From contig JAUFSD010000012.1 of assembly GCA_033030425.1 (NCBI GenBank), forward strand, positions 1,519,915 to 1,583,914: a stretch of DNA of 64,000 nt, given 5' to 3'. The position numbers were made by a program, and so were the translations under genes. The notes beneath the pieces were generated by a model that did not search any database, was not told where the DNA came from, and saw only the letters and a program-made list of their open reading frames with translations. Shown piece by piece: positions 63,930-64,000 of the stretch; position 1 is the stretch's first letter; every line of letters begins with the position of its first letter. The stretch comes from Verpa conica (taxonomy: Eukaryota > Ascomycota > Pezizomycetes > Pezizales > Morchellaceae).

Positions 63930-64000
63930 GGTTAGTTCAGGTTAGTTTAGGGTTTAGTTAGGGTTAGTTTAGGGTTAGTTAGGGTTTATTTAGTTAGGGT
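63930..64000 (+). repeat. Irregular TTAGGG-like telomeric or telomere-adjacent array
   Basis: The last 70 bases are GGTTAG, TTTAGGG, TTAGGG and TTAGTTTAGGG units in irregular order. The G-rich strand points to the right edge, as at the right end of a chromosome. It may be degenerate telomere-adjacent sequence rather than the telomerase product itself. Confidence 0.7.

Overview
The window looks like the subtelomeric end of a chromosome of a filamentous fungus, most likely an ascomycete of the Pezizomycotina. The support is as follows. Genes carry short introns (about 55-95 nt, with a few longer) with GT..AG ends and CTAAC/CTGAC-type branch sites. The genes belong to typical fungal families: an NFX1/ZNFX1-type helicase, a TPR-CHAT protein and a lipase-like NLR-effector relic. 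Intergenic DNA is full of small DNA transposons, and the right edge (about 63.93-64.0 kb) becomes an irregular TTAGGG-like array whose G-rich strand runs toward the window end. No tRNA, rRNA or CRISPR array was seen. The species cannot be named from the sequence.

Layout. 0-1.4 kb: a minus-strand gene with a Gly-rich part, cut by the left edge. 2.4-4.2 kb: a nest of inverted-repeat MITEs. 5.3-7.1 kb: an intron-containing gene whose N-terminus resembles the TULIP-fold P47/OrfX family. 8.4-11.6 kb: a transposon graveyard with a 5'-truncated LINE, a hAT transposase remnant, a tRNA-headed SINE inside an alpha/beta-hydrolase relic, and a 37-bp stub of a LINE tail. 12.2-18.6 kb: a six-exon, 2019-residue SF1 RNA-helicase with CCCH, NFX1 and RZ zinc fingers. 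20.8-24.4 kb: an intact, intronless 1203-residue TPR-CHAT protease-like protein. 24.4-30.7 kb: repeats.

30.7-51.3 kb is the most interesting part, an island of six intact spliced genes. Genes A (30711-33316, +) and D (40625-43868, -) are paralogues with a ParB-like (D/A)G(Q/H)HR motif and conserved intron positions. Gene B (35296-36720) looks like a PD-(D/E)XK nuclease. Gene C (37971-39875) is a long charged helix built on a 27-bp minisatellite. Genes E (44107-45292) and F (47752-51289) are of unknown family. B and F share a TATA-plus-leader sequence, and each has a copy of the same MITE about 1.3 kb upstream, so the island seems partly built by duplication. I infer a co-evolving selfish or defence-like module, but no biochemical link is shown by the sequence.

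51.3-64 kb holds no gene I can support. It has SINE, hAT and other repeat copies, degenerate CTCGAGGGCT-type subtelomeric repeats and the telomere-like end.
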